Source: JBFHNV01 sp965365655
GTDB taxonomy: Bacteria > Pseudomonadota > Gammaproteobacteria > HK1
Reading direction: 5' to 3'
Assembly: GCA_965365655.1 (NCBI GenBank)
Contig: CBDUCN010000005.1
Coordinates: forward strand, 1-48,478
DNA: 48,478 nt
A model generated the notes under the pieces. It saw only the letters and a program-made list of their open reading frames with translations, was not told the DNA's origin and searched no databases. Below are positions 8,130 to 19,976 of this stretch, piece after piece. Position 1 is the first letter of the stretch. Each line of letters starts with the position of its first letter. The position numbers and the translations under genes are program-made.

Positions 8130-9485
8130 ATGGCCTCGCACCCGATCGCCCTCATTCCCTCGCTGCTGCTGGGCGCCGTGCTCGGCGGCGCGCTCGCAGC
8201 CGTCTCGGCGCCGCCCGCCCGGGCCCTCGCCCCCGGCGAGGAGGGCGCGGCCGCACAGACCGCGGCACCGGCCGAACTGCTCGCCGAGGAGGAGCTGGAC
8301 GAGGTGGTGGGCCCCATCGCGCTGTACCCCGACGAGCTGGTGGCGCTCGTGCTGCCGGCCTCCACCTATCCGCTGGACGTGGTGCAGGCCGCACGCTTCC
8401 TCGAGCAGCACGAGTCCGATCCGGACCTGAAGCCCAGCGAGAGCTGGGACGCGAGCGTCCTGGGGCTGCTGAACTACCCCGAGGTGGTCAGCATGATGAA
8501 CGACGACCTCGGGTGGACCCAGCGCCTGGGAACGGCCGTGATCAACCAGCAGCAGGACGTGATGGACGCCATCCAGGACTTCCGGCAGCGCGCCCATGCG
8601 GCCGGCAACCTGGAATCGGACGACAAGCAGATCATCGTGCAGGAGAAGGAGACGATCATCATCCAGCCGGCCAGCCCGGAGGTGATCTACGTGCCGCGCT
8701 ACGTACCGGCGGAGGTGGTCGTGGTGCACAGCGCGCCCGTCTACCACTACTGGCCGCGCCCCTACCCGTACTACTACTCGCCGGCGGCCACGTTCTGGAC
8801 CGGCATGTTCGTCGGCGCCGCGATCGCGTACGGCATCGGTGGCCGCTACGGCTGGCGCCGCGGCGACGTGACCATCAACCGCAACGTGAACATCAGCCGC
8901 GGCAACGTCAACATCGGCGGCGGCGGGTCGTCGTGGCGACCGAGCCGCCCGCCCGGCGGCCGCCCGGTGGGCAGCCGGCCCGGCTACGGCAACCCGGGCA
9001 GGCCGGGCGGCGGACGCCCCGTTGCAGGACGCCCACCGGGCGGGGACCGCCCCGGCGCAGGCCGTCCGCCGGGCACGGGCCGCCCGGACACGGGACGGCC
9101 CGGCGGTCGCCCGGGGGCAGGCCGCCCACCGGGCACCGGCCGCCCGGACGTGGGACGGCCCGGCGGTCGCCCGGGGGCAGGCCGCCCGCCGGGCGCCGGG
9201 CGCCCGGAGACGGGACGGCCCGGCGCGGGCACGCGTCCGTCGCAGCCCGGCCTGGGCCAGCGGCCTTCACGGCCGCCCCAGGGCGCACGGCCTACGACCC
9301 GGCCCACGCAGCCGGGCGCCGGCGCACGGCCGTCGCCGCGCGCGTCGGGGAACGCGTTCGGCGGCTACAACCGCGGCAGCCAGACGGCGCGCAGCAGCCA
9401 GCGCGGCGCCGCCAGCCGGGCCGGGGCGCACCGGGGCGGCGGCGGCGCCCGCCGAGGCGGCGGCGGCCGGGGAGGCCGGCGATGA
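8130..9485 (+). CDS. DUF3300 exported protein with Gly/Arg/Pro repeat tail
   Basis: 451 residues. The ATG is chosen for GGAG (8118-8121) eight bases upstream and for the signal peptide MASHPIALIPSLLLGAVLGG onward; the frame extends 29 codons further up without support. Residues about 55-200 form the DUF3300 domain: VGPIALYPDELVALVLPAST, then LDVVQAARFL, a WDASVLGLLNYPEVVSMM block and VIYVPRYVP. A Tyr/Pro-rich segment (WPRPYPYYYSP) and a hydrophobic stretch (WTGMFVGAAIAYGIGG) follow. The C-terminal third is low-complexity Gly/Arg/Pro, including three 20-residue repeats. Function is unknown; it is presumably cell-envelope located. Its stop overlaps the start of the DUF2950 gene (ATGA), the family's common partner. 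Confidence 0.9.
   Translation: MASHPIALIPSLLLGAVLGGALAAVSAPPARALAPGEEGAAAQTAAPAELLAEEELDEVVGPIALYPDELVALVLPASTYPLDVVQAARFLEQHESDPDLKPSESWDASVLGLLNYPEVVSMMNDDLGWTQRLGTAVINQQQDVMDAIQDFRQRAHAAGNLESDDKQIIVQEKETIIIQPASPEVIYVPRYVPAEVVVVHSAPVYHYWPRPYPYYYSPAATFWTGMFVGAAIAYGIGGRYGWRRGDVTINRNVNISRGNVNIGGGGSSWRPSRPPGGRPVGSRPGYGNPGRPGGGRPVAGRPPGGDRPGAGRPPGTGRPDTGRPGGRPGAGRPPGTGRPDVGRPGGRPGAGRPPGAGRPETGRPGAGTRPSQPGLGQRPSRPPQGARPTTRPTQPGAGARPSPRASGNAFGGYNRGSQTARSSQRGAASRAGAHRGGGGARRGGGGRGGRR
9061..9226 (+). repeat. 60-bp tandem repeat inside the DUF3300 gene
   Basis: Copies at 9061-9120 and 9121-9180 are nearly identical, and a third, incomplete and diverged copy runs to about 9226. The period is exactly 60 bp, so each copy encodes a 20-residue GRPPGTGRPDTGRPGGRPGA-type unit and the frame is kept whatever the copy number. 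A partial degenerate copy precedes it (about 9027-9060). It is not a CRISPR array: there are no spacers and it is coding. Confidence 0.9.
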
Positions 9486-10411
9486 GCGCGCGGGTCCAGC
9501 GCCCGCGCGTCGCCGGCCCGGTCCTCGTCGCCCTCGCCCTCGCGCTCGCCGCGCCCGGAATCGCCGCGGCCGCCGAGGTGCGCGACTTCGACACCCCCGA
9601 GGCCGCGGCCGCGGCGATGGTCGACGCAATCGGCGGCGACGGATTCGACGCGGTGCTGACGCTGCTCGACCGCGACTTCGAGGAGCAGCTCATCGGCGGC
9701 GACGAGATCGCCGCACGCGAGAACATGCGCCTGCTGCACGAGGCCGCGCTGGAGTTCAACGCGCTGCGCCCCGACGGCGACGAACGGCGCATCATGCTCA
9801 TCGGCCCGCGCGTGTGGCCGCTGCCGTTCCCGATCGTGCGCGACGACGGACGCTGGCGCTTCGACACTGCCGCGGGGGTCGAGGAGGTGGTGAACCGCCG
9901 CATCGGGCGCAACGAGCTCAACGCGATCTCGGTCGCCCGCGCCTACGTGGCCGCCCAGCGCGAGTACGCACGGCTGGACCGCGACGGCGACCGGGTGCTC
10001 GAGTACGCGACCCGTGTCTCGAGCCGGCCCGAGCGGCGCGACGGCCTGTTCTGGGAGGTGCGCGACGGCGAGCCGCCCAGCCCCTTCGGCCCGCTGGTCG
10101 CCGACGCGCGCGGCTACCTGGAGGGGCGCGACCCGGGCGATCCCTACCGCGGCTACTACTTCAAGGTGCTGACCCGCCAGGGCCTGAACCCGCCGGGCGG
10201 CCGCTACGACTACGTGATCAACGGCAACATGATCGGCGGCTTCGCGCTGGTGGCCTTTCCCGCCGACTACGGCAACTCCGGGATCACCACCTTCGTGGTC
10301 AGCCACCAGGGCGAGGTGCTGCAGAAGGACCTCGGCGAGGACACCCGGTTCATCGCCGGCGCGATGCAGGAGTACGACCCGGACGAGACCTGGCTCCCGG
10401 TCGAGGACTGA
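9482..10411 (+). CDS. DUF2950 exported protein
   Basis: 309 residues, starting inside the stop of the DUF3300 gene (ATGA overlap), so translation is likely coupled. The signal peptide spans about residues 1-30 (hydrophobic VAGPVLVALALALAAPGIAA, then AAA-E). The mature protein follows the DUF2950 pattern: RDFDTPEAAAAAMVDAI near the start, WPLPFPIV, a DGRWRFDTAAGVEEVVNRRIG block, ARAYVAAQREYA, DGLFWE, YRGYYFKVL and FVVSHQGEVLQKDLG near the end. Function is unknown. DUF3300 and DUF2950 commonly occur side by side, which suggests a joint envelope role. A 7-bp hairpin (10445-10461) without a T-tract follows the stop. Confidence 0.92.
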   Translation: MSARVQRPRVAGPVLVALALALAAPGIAAAAEVRDFDTPEAAAAAMVDAIGGDGFDAVLTLLDRDFEEQLIGGDEIAARENMRLLHEAALEFNALRPDGDERRIMLIGPRVWPLPFPIVRDDGRWRFDTAAGVEEVVNRRIGRNELNAISVARAYVAAQREYARLDRDGDRVLEYATRVSSRPERRDGLFWEVRDGEPPSPFGPLVADARGYLEGRDPGDPYRGYYFKVLTRQGLNPPGGRYDYVINGNMIGGFALVAFPADYGNSGITTFVVSHQGEVLQKDLGEDTRFIAGAMQEYDPDETWLPVED

Positions 10412-10560
10412 CCGGCGCCAGCCTGTCGCGAGGAGCTCGATCTCCGGGGTCCCTGACCCCGAATGCCTACGCCCGTCCCTCCCGCACCCGGGCACTGCCC
10501 GGCGTGCGCGATCGACGCTCCGGCGGCCCCGCTGGCGCCGCCCACGCGCTCCCGCCCTGC

Positions 10561-10587
10561 TAAAGAAAACGACCTCCCGGCCGTAAC
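10561..10587 (+). promoter_or_regulatory. Candidate sigma-28 (FliA) promoter
   Basis: TAAAGAAA (10561-10568), exactly 11 bases, then GCCGTAAC (10580-10587). The FliA consensus as I know it is TAAAGTTT-N11-GCCGATAA. The TAAAG and GCCG cores and the spacing match exactly, while the outer bases differ. It lies 120 bases upstream of the c-di-GMP gene at 10707, on the same strand and in an otherwise GC-rich gap with no gene (10412-10706). Flagellar-class control of a GGDEF/EAL gene would be biologically sensible. Confidence 0.6.
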
Positions 10588-10706
10588 AGGACACGGTCGC
10601 CGGCGCTGCGCGCGCCGGGACCGGTCCGGCTCCGGGTGCACGCCCGAGACCGGCCCGCCATCCGGCGCGCCGTCAAGGCGCGCCCCGCAGCACGGGAACG
10701 TCGAGG

Positions 10707-12893
10707 ATGCACGCAGTCCGCGGGGTCGAGTCCGCCACCGCCTCGCAAGCGTCGCCGGCCGAGCCGGCGGAGCGCCCTCTCGTGCTGGTGGTGGACGACG
10801 ACGAGCACCTTCGCCTGCTCACCGCCACCTGCCTCGAGCGCGGCGGCTTCGACGTGGTCGAGGCCGACGACGCGGTGAGCGCGCTCGCCATCTTCCAGGA
10901 ACGACGACCGGCGCTGGTGCTGTGCGACGTCGTGATGCCGGGCATGGACGGCTTCGAGCTGTGCTGCGCGCTGCGCGCGCTGCCCGGCGGCGCGCACCTG
11001 CCCATCGTGATGATGACCGGCCTCGAGGACATGGAGTCCATCGAGCGGGCCTACGCCGCCGGCGCCACCGAGTTCTGCGTCAAGCCGGTCAACTGGTCGC
11101 TGCTGCCGCGCCACGTCCGCTTCATCCTCAAGGCGAGCCGCATGCAGGAGGCGCTGAGCCGCAGCGAGGAGCGCTACGCGCTCGCGGCGCGGGGTGCGAG
11201 CGACGGCCTGTGGGACTGGGATCTGGCCGCGGACACCGTGTACTACTCGCCGCGCTGGGCCGATCTGCTCGGACTCGAGCCCGGCGCGGTCGGCCAGTCC
11301 ATCGACGACTGGCTGGATCGCATCCACGTGGAGGACGGCGCCCGGGTACGCGCGGAGCTCAACGCCCACCTCGAGGGCCGCCACGAGCGCTTCGAGAGCG
11401 AGCACCGCATCCGCACCGCGACCGGCGGATGCATCTGGGCGCTGGTGCGCGGCATCGCGGTGCGCGACGAGCGCGGCCGGCCGCTGCGCATGGCCGGATC
11501 GCTGACCGACGTCTCGGAACGCACCGAGGCATTGCAGCGCCTCGAGCACAACGCGCTGCACGACGCGCTCACCGACCTGCCGAACCGTGCCCTGTTCATG
11601 GATCGCCTCGAGCACTGCATGCAGCGCGCGACCCGGCATCCGGAAGAGCGCTTCGCCGTGCTGTTCATCGACCTCGATCGATTCAAGGTGATCAACGACA
11701 GCCTCGGGCACGTCGTCGGGGACCGACTGCTCGTGGACGTAGGCGTTCGCCTCACGCGCCTGCTTCGCTCCGGCGAGACGCTCGCGCGCCTCGGCGGCGA
11801 CGAGTTCGCCGTGCTCATCGAGGACTACGGGGACGAGGACACGCCGAAGCACGTCGCGGAGCGCATCCACGAGGCGCTGCGCACACCGATCGAGATCGAC
11901 GGCAACAGCGTGACCACCACCGCCAGCATCGGCATCACGGTCAATCGCGACGACTACCAGCGCGCCGAGGAGATGCTGCGCGACGCCGACGTCGCGATGT
12001 ACGCGGCGAAGTCCGCGGGCCCCGGGTGCAGCGAGTTCTTCAGCCCCGACATGCACGTGCGCGCGATGCGCAGCCTGGAGTTCGAGCAGAGCCTGCGCGA
12101 CGCGGTCGATCAGAACCAGCTCGTGAACCACTACCAGCCCATCGTCGCACTCGACACCGGCGAGATCTCCTGCTTCGAGGCGCTGGTGCGCTGGGAGCAC
12201 CCGGAGCGCGGCACCCTGCTGCCGGCGGACTTCCTGGACGTCGCAATCGACACCGGCCTGATCGTGCCGATCGGCAGGCGGGTGATGGAGGACGCCTGCC
12301 GCCAGCTCGTCGCCTGGGAGCAGCGCTACCCGCATGCCCGCGACTGGAGCGTCAGCATCAACCTGTGCGCGCTCGAGCTCATGCAGCCGGACCTGCTGGA
12401 CTTCATCGACGACATGCTGGAGCGGGTGGGCCTCCCGGCACGACGGATGAAGCTGGAGGTCACCGAACGCTCGCTGCTCGGCAACCTCGACGCTGCGCAC
12501 GAGGTGATGATCGGGCTCCGCGAGCGCGGAATACGAATGTCGGTGGACGACTTCGGCACCGGCTTCTCGTCCTTCGCTTACCTGCAGCGCCTGCCGTTCG
12601 ACGTCCTGAAGATCGACCGTTCGTTCATCAGCGAGGTCGAGAACGACCGCGACAAGTGTCAGATCATCCAGGCCATGGTGCGCGTCGCGCACGAGCTGGG
12701 GCTGGAGGTCGTCGCGGAGGGCAGCGAGCAGCGCGCCTCCATCGACTGCCTGCGCGCGCTCGATTGCGAGTACGCCCAGGGCAACCTGCTGGCGCCCGCG
12801 ATGTCCGCCGATGCCCTGGCCGAGCTGCTGGCGGGCTGCTGCGCAGCCGACGAGACCCGCCAGCCCGTGCTCGCCTGCGCGGGCGGCGACTGA
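10707..12893 (+). CDS. Response regulator with PAS, GGDEF and EAL domains (c-di-GMP turnover)
   Basis: 728 residues, cytosolic, with no TM segment. Receiver domain about 23-145 (acidic DDDE at 30-33, phospho-acceptor D74 in LCDVVMPGMDG, lysine in CVKP). PAS domain about 155-275 (WDWDLAADTVYYSPRWADLL; conserved C-terminal ending). GGDEF domain about 285-450 with intact GGDEF at 363-367; no RxxD inhibitory site is seen just before it. EAL domain about 470-715 with EAL at 491-493 and the expected catalytic motifs (SINL, EVTE, DDFGTGFSS, KIDRSFI, VAEGSE). Both diguanylate cyclase and phosphodiesterase activities therefore look possible. The start codon has GAGG directly against it, which is poor spacing, but no better in-frame start exists. 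The hybrid kinase gene follows after 19 bases and is the likely phosphodonor. Confidence 0.93.
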   Translation: MHAVRGVESATASQASPAEPAERPLVLVVDDDEHLRLLTATCLERGGFDVVEADDAVSALAIFQERRPALVLCDVVMPGMDGFELCCALRALPGGAHLPIVMMTGLEDMESIERAYAAGATEFCVKPVNWSLLPRHVRFILKASRMQEALSRSEERYALAARGASDGLWDWDLAADTVYYSPRWADLLGLEPGAVGQSIDDWLDRIHVEDGARVRAELNAHLEGRHERFESEHRIRTATGGCIWALVRGIAVRDERGRPLRMAGSLTDVSERTEALQRLEHNALHDALTDLPNRALFMDRLEHCMQRATRHPEERFAVLFIDLDRFKVINDSLGHVVGDRLLVDVGVRLTRLLRSGETLARLGGDEFAVLIEDYGDEDTPKHVAERIHEALRTPIEIDGNSVTTTASIGITVNRDDYQRAEEMLRDADVAMYAAKSAGPGCSEFFSPDMHVRAMRSLEFEQSLRDAVDQNQLVNHYQPIVALDTGEISCFEALVRWEHPERGTLLPADFLDVAIDTGLIVPIGRRVMEDACRQLVAWEQRYPHARDWSVSINLCALELMQPDLLDFIDDMLERVGLPARRMKLEVTERSLLGNLDAAHEVMIGLRERGIRMSVDDFGTGFSSFAYLQRLPFDVLKIDRSFISEVENDRDKCQIIQAMVRVAHELGLEVVAEGSEQRASIDCLRALDCEYAQGNLLAPAMSADALAELLAGCCAADETRQPVLACAGGD

Positions 12894-12912
12894 CGCACCC
12901 GGAGCGCACGCG

Positions 12913-16197
<3,285 letters not shown>

Positions 16198-16250
16198 CAC
16201 ACCGGCTTCGGATGCCGGCCATGACGAACAAGCAACCCGGAAGCGCAAAG

Positions 16251-17447
16251 ATGATCACAGTCCCGTTCCTGAAGTACACGTCGTACGGCAACAACTTCGT
16301 GATCGTCGACCAGACGGCGCAGAGCGTCCTGGGCGAGAAGGCAATGGGAAACTTCGCGGCGAAGGCCACCAACACGAACTTCGGGATCGGCTGCGACAAC
16401 CTGCTCGTGGTGCAGGCGTGCACCGAGCAGACGCTCGCCGAGATCAACCGTCACCGGCGTTACTGGCACGCATTGCCGTCACCGGCCTGTGCCGATCACG
16501 TCTTCCGCATGTTCGAGCCTGACGGCACCGAGGCGTACAGCTGCGGCAACGGCCTCATCTCGATCGCGAACTTCCTGTACCAGCGCTATCGGATCACGTC
16601 GACGCGCATCATGACCGAGGTGCCTCGCGGCACACCGAGCGTGATCGCTCTAGAGATCGACGACGCCGGCGCGAGCGTGGTCAACCTCGGCTGCGCGCGC
16701 AGAGTGCCCGACGACGTTGCGTCACCCGTCATCCGCCAGCCGATGGACGAGTGCGTGGATCTGATCGACGACATCGAGGTGCGCTTCCGCAGCGACGACC
16801 TGAACGCCTACATCGACGGCTCCACGCTCACGATGCGCGGCTACATGGTGTTCACCGGCGAGCCTCACCTGGTGATCTTCCCGGGCGAGTCCTTCTCCTG
16901 CCCGGAGCTGGTCGCACCGCTTTTCGCGAAGCGCGGCAGCGACGGCCACGGCGGGGTGGTGCGCCGGCGCGTATCGGTCGGTACCTGGCTGGTGCGCCGC
17001 ATCGGGATGTTCCTGAACGAGCAGTTCCGCAGCTACTTCCCGGCGGGCATCAACGTGAACTTCGCGCGCGTGGACGAGGCCCGCTCGCTCATCGAGTACC
17101 GGTGCTTCGAGCGCGGCATCTTCCGCGAGACCCTGGCCTGCGGCACCGGCGCCACGGCGGTCGCGGTGGTCGCGCGACGCCTCGGCAAGATCTCCGGGCG
17201 CGAGACGACGCTGCTGCCGCACCTGTGCCGCTGGCATGACCGTGACGCCGTCATCCGCATCGTGGAGCGCGACGGAGGCGAATGGTGCCTGGTCGGCACC
17301 CCGCGGATGCTCGTGGAAGGCAACTTCGTGATGGAGCACGCGGAGAGCGAGACCGGCAACCTCGGGGAGAACCTGGTGGACACCGGCGAGATGCTGCTGC
17401 TCGAGAACCGTCTGCTGTCCTCCGACCAGCAGGTGGCCGTGGTCTAG
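16251..17447 (+). CDS. Diaminopimelate-epimerase-like amino-acid racemase/epimerase
   Basis: 398 residues from the ATG at 16251, chosen for GGAAG (16239-16243) with 7-base spacing; ATGs at 16212 and 16221 have poorer sites. PLP-independent two-cysteine fold: KYTSYGNNFVIVD (DapF GNDF motif), C98 in SCGNGL, GEPHLVIF (GNPH-like), FPAGINVNFARV, and C297 in ERGIFRETLACGTGATA. Both catalytic cysteines are intact. It is about 120 residues longer than housekeeping DapF (~275), with extra sequence near residues 55-82, 165-195 and 318-340. The neighbours are sensory and transport genes, not lysine-pathway genes. I infer a racemase or epimerase for some other amino acid, analogous to the DapF-type histidine racemase of staphylopine synthesis. 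Substrate unknown. Confidence 0.85.
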   Translation: MITVPFLKYTSYGNNFVIVDQTAQSVLGEKAMGNFAAKATNTNFGIGCDNLLVVQACTEQTLAEINRHRRYWHALPSPACADHVFRMFEPDGTEAYSCGNGLISIANFLYQRYRITSTRIMTEVPRGTPSVIALEIDDAGASVVNLGCARRVPDDVASPVIRQPMDECVDLIDDIEVRFRSDDLNAYIDGSTLTMRGYMVFTGEPHLVIFPGESFSCPELVAPLFAKRGSDGHGGVVRRRVSVGTWLVRRIGMFLNEQFRSYFPAGINVNFARVDEARSLIEYRCFERGIFRETLACGTGATAVAVVARRLGKISGRETTLLPHLCRWHDRDAVIRIVERDGGEWCLVGTPRMLVEGNFVMEHAESETGNLGENLVDTGEMLLLENRLLSSDQQVAVV

Positions 17448-17486
17448 GCGCGTACGCCGGCCGCCGCTCGTCACGAGTACCCGTCC

Positions 17487-19976
17487 ATGCACACGAAGGC
17501 CAAGATCTTCGCGGTCGCGATGACGCTGATGCTGGGCGCACTGGCGCTGAGCGCGGTGTTCACGCTCGTCACCTTCGACCGCACCTACCGCGACGAGCTG
17601 CTCACCGGCTACTACCTGCCGGTGGTGCACCTGGAGGCCAACCTCTCGCGCGCCGTCGGGCTGGGCGTGCCGCTGGACGCGGCACGCGGGCTGGAACGCG
17701 ACTTCGCGCAGGCGTGGAACACCCTTGCCGAGCGCGGTGCGAGCCGGCGCGCGGCCGATCGCGGGCTGCGCGAGCCCGCGCTGTTGCTGCTGCGCCCGGA
17801 CGGCGAGGTGCTGCGCCACGTGGGCGGCTCCGTGGACGTGCGCTCCGAGGAGTTCCGCGGCGCGCTGTCGACCCCCAACGGGCGCGGCGAATCCGCGGCC
17901 GGCACCCGCTTCGTCGAGGGACCGACCGCGTTCCTGATTCCGATCCGGATCCTGGATGCGCAGGACAACTGGGCGGCGTCGCTGGTCGCGGTCGTGGACC
18001 GGCGCGAGGTCGCACCTACCCTCGCCGGTCCCCTGCGTGACGCGACCAGGCACACCCTCGCGGTGCTCGCCGGCTCGCTGTTGATCTACGGGCTTGCTCT
18101 CGCCGTCGTGCTGTGGAGCCGCAGCGAGGACGAGGACCTGCGCCGCCGGCGCATGCTGTGGACCAGCGTGTGCTTCGGCGTGGCCGCGCAGATCGCGGGC
18201 GCGGTGGCCGGCGCGCATCCCTATCGCGATCCGTACCTGAGCGGCACCGCCGACAAGGCCGCGGTGCTGACCCGCATCGTGCAGCAGGACACGACCGCCG
18301 CGCTGGCGCGCGGCGCGCGCCTCGAGTATCTCGACTTCAACCAGTACCACTGGCGTCACCTGCTCGAGTCCGTGCCGGAGGTGGCCGTGCTCGAGGTGCG
18401 CGACCGCAACCGCAGCGCGGTGGTGCGCGTGGACCACCGCGGGGTCACCCACTTCGCGAACGAGAAGCTGCGCGGAGGCGAGGCGCCGCCGAAGCCGGCC
18501 GGCCCGAATGCGGACGACCTCAAGGTGCTCGCCGAGAGCCTGAGCGTGGACGGCATCGACCGCGGCGCGGTCACCGCGCGCGTGTCGTCCGCCGCGGTGC
18601 GCGCCCAGGTCTACGACCTCGCGGCCGACGCGCTGGCGGCGACCATGGTGTCGCTGCTGATCTTCGTGGAGCTGCTGCTGCTGTTCCACTGGTCGCTGCG
18701 CCAGGGTCCGCGCCCGGCACGGCTGGTGAACGGCGATGCGTGCGCGGTGATACGCCCGGCGGCGTTCCTGTTCCTGTTCGGCGTGGACCTCTCGATGTCG
18801 TTCGTGCCGCTGCACATGGAACGCATGTACGAGCCGCTGTTCGGCCTGTCCAAGGACGTGGTGATGGGCCTGCCCATATCGGTGGAGTTCCTGTTCGTGG
18901 GGCTCGCGATCCTGGCGGCGGGCGTGTGGATGGACCGCTCGGGCTGGCGCCCGTCCTTCATCACCGGCACCGCGGTGGCGGCGCTGGGCGCGGTGTACTC
19001 GTGGCTTGCCCCGGACGCGATGCACTTCGTGCTCTCGCGCGCCGTGCTCGGCACCGGCTACGGGCTGACGCTGATGGCGTGCCAGGGATTCGTCGTGCGC
19101 GCGACCGACACCCGCAGCACCGCGCGCGGACTCGCGCAGCTGTTCGCCGGCATCTACGGCGGCAGCATCTGCGGCGGCGTGGCCGGCGCGATCCTGGCAG
19201 AGCGCTTCGGCTTCGGACCGGTGTTCGCGGCCAGCGGGATCATCGTCTTCGGCGTGCTGGCCTACGTCAGCGTGTTCCTGCCGCGTGACCCGGCGGGCGC
19301 CGCCGCAGCGACACCGGAGCGGCCGCCGGCAGCGGCACCGGAAACACCCGCGATCTCCGGGGCGGTGCGCTTCCGCCGCTTCATCACCAATCGCGCGATG
19401 CTGGCGCTGATCCTGTTCTCCAGCCTGCCGGCGAGCATCGCCGCGGTCGGCTTCCTGAACTACTTCAGCCCCATCTACCTGAACCGCATCGGCGCCTCGC
19501 AGTCCACCATCGGCCAGGTGCTGATGCTGTACGGCGTGTGCCTGGTGTTCTTCGGCCCGTGGGTCAGCCGCAGCGTGAACAGCGTGAGCAGCAAGAAGCT
19601 GGCCGTGGTCGCCGGCTGCCTGCTGGGCAGCGCCGCGCTGCTCAGCTTCCAGCTCCTGGACGGCGTGTTCGCGGCCGCGGTCGCGGTGGTGGGGCTCGGT
19701 CTCGCGCACAGCCTGGTGCTGTCCTCGCAGAGCGCGTACGCGCTGGCGCTTCGCGTGTCCAGGGATTTCGGCGAGGGCAAGGCCATCAGCGTGTTCCGCT
19801 CGAGCGGCCGCCTCGGGCAGATGCTCGGACCGATCGCGTTCGGCTCCATCGCGCTCGCCGGCGACGGCAGCGAGGGGATGGCGTGGCTGGGCTACGCGTA
19901 CCTCGCGGCGGCGGTGCTGTTCTGGGCGCTGACCCGCGGCGACCGGCACATGCTGGTGGAGGAGCCTGCACGATGA
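17487..19976 (+). CDS. MFS transporter fused to an N-terminal extracytoplasmic sensor-like region
   Basis: 829 residues. Unusual architecture: TM about 8-29, a periplasmic domain about 30-188 (VLRHVGGSVDVRSEEFRG, RFVEGPTAFLIPI; Cache-like in feel), TM about 189-210, TM about 224-242, a second extracytoplasmic domain about 245-380 (YLDFNQYHWRHLLESVPEVA), TM about 382-403. A complete MFS unit then runs from about 418 to 825, with motif A at G479-R488 (GVWMDRSGWR) and a central Pro/Ala-rich loop near 610-630. An ordinary MFS protein is about 400 residues, so roughly half of this one is extra. The fusion suggests transport gated by, or reporting on, an external ligand. Its stop overlaps the next start (ATGA), implying coupled production with the unknown enzyme-like protein. 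Confidence 0.82.
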   Translation: MHTKAKIFAVAMTLMLGALALSAVFTLVTFDRTYRDELLTGYYLPVVHLEANLSRAVGLGVPLDAARGLERDFAQAWNTLAERGASRRAADRGLREPALLLLRPDGEVLRHVGGSVDVRSEEFRGALSTPNGRGESAAGTRFVEGPTAFLIPIRILDAQDNWAASLVAVVDRREVAPTLAGPLRDATRHTLAVLAGSLLIYGLALAVVLWSRSEDEDLRRRRMLWTSVCFGVAAQIAGAVAGAHPYRDPYLSGTADKAAVLTRIVQQDTTAALARGARLEYLDFNQYHWRHLLESVPEVAVLEVRDRNRSAVVRVDHRGVTHFANEKLRGGEAPPKPAGPNADDLKVLAESLSVDGIDRGAVTARVSSAAVRAQVYDLAADALAATMVSLLIFVELLLLFHWSLRQGPRPARLVNGDACAVIRPAAFLFLFGVDLSMSFVPLHMERMYEPLFGLSKDVVMGLPISVEFLFVGLAILAAGVWMDRSGWRPSFITGTAVAALGAVYSWLAPDAMHFVLSRAVLGTGYGLTLMACQGFVVRATDTRSTARGLAQLFAGIYGGSICGGVAGAILAERFGFGPVFAASGIIVFGVLAYVSVFLPRDPAGAAAATPERPPAAAPETPAISGAVRFRRFITNRAMLALILFSSLPASIAAVGFLNYFSPIYLNRIGASQSTIGQVLMLYGVCLVFFGPWVSRSVNSVSSKKLAVVAGCLLGSAALLSFQLLDGVFAAAVAVVGLGLAHSLVLSSQSAYALALRVSRDFGEGKAISVFRSSGRLGQMLGPIAFGSIALAGDGSEGMAWLGYAYLAAAVLFWALTRGDRHMLVEEPAR

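Noticed and set aside
9027..9240. CRISPR-like array
   Set aside because: Repeats are contiguous, coding, in frame and without unique spacers.
8513..10411. A 632-codon frame extending the DUF2950 protein into the DUF3300 gene
   Set aside because: The upstream part is a shadow of the DUF3300 repeats. A signal peptide and an ATGA junction mark the true start at 9482.
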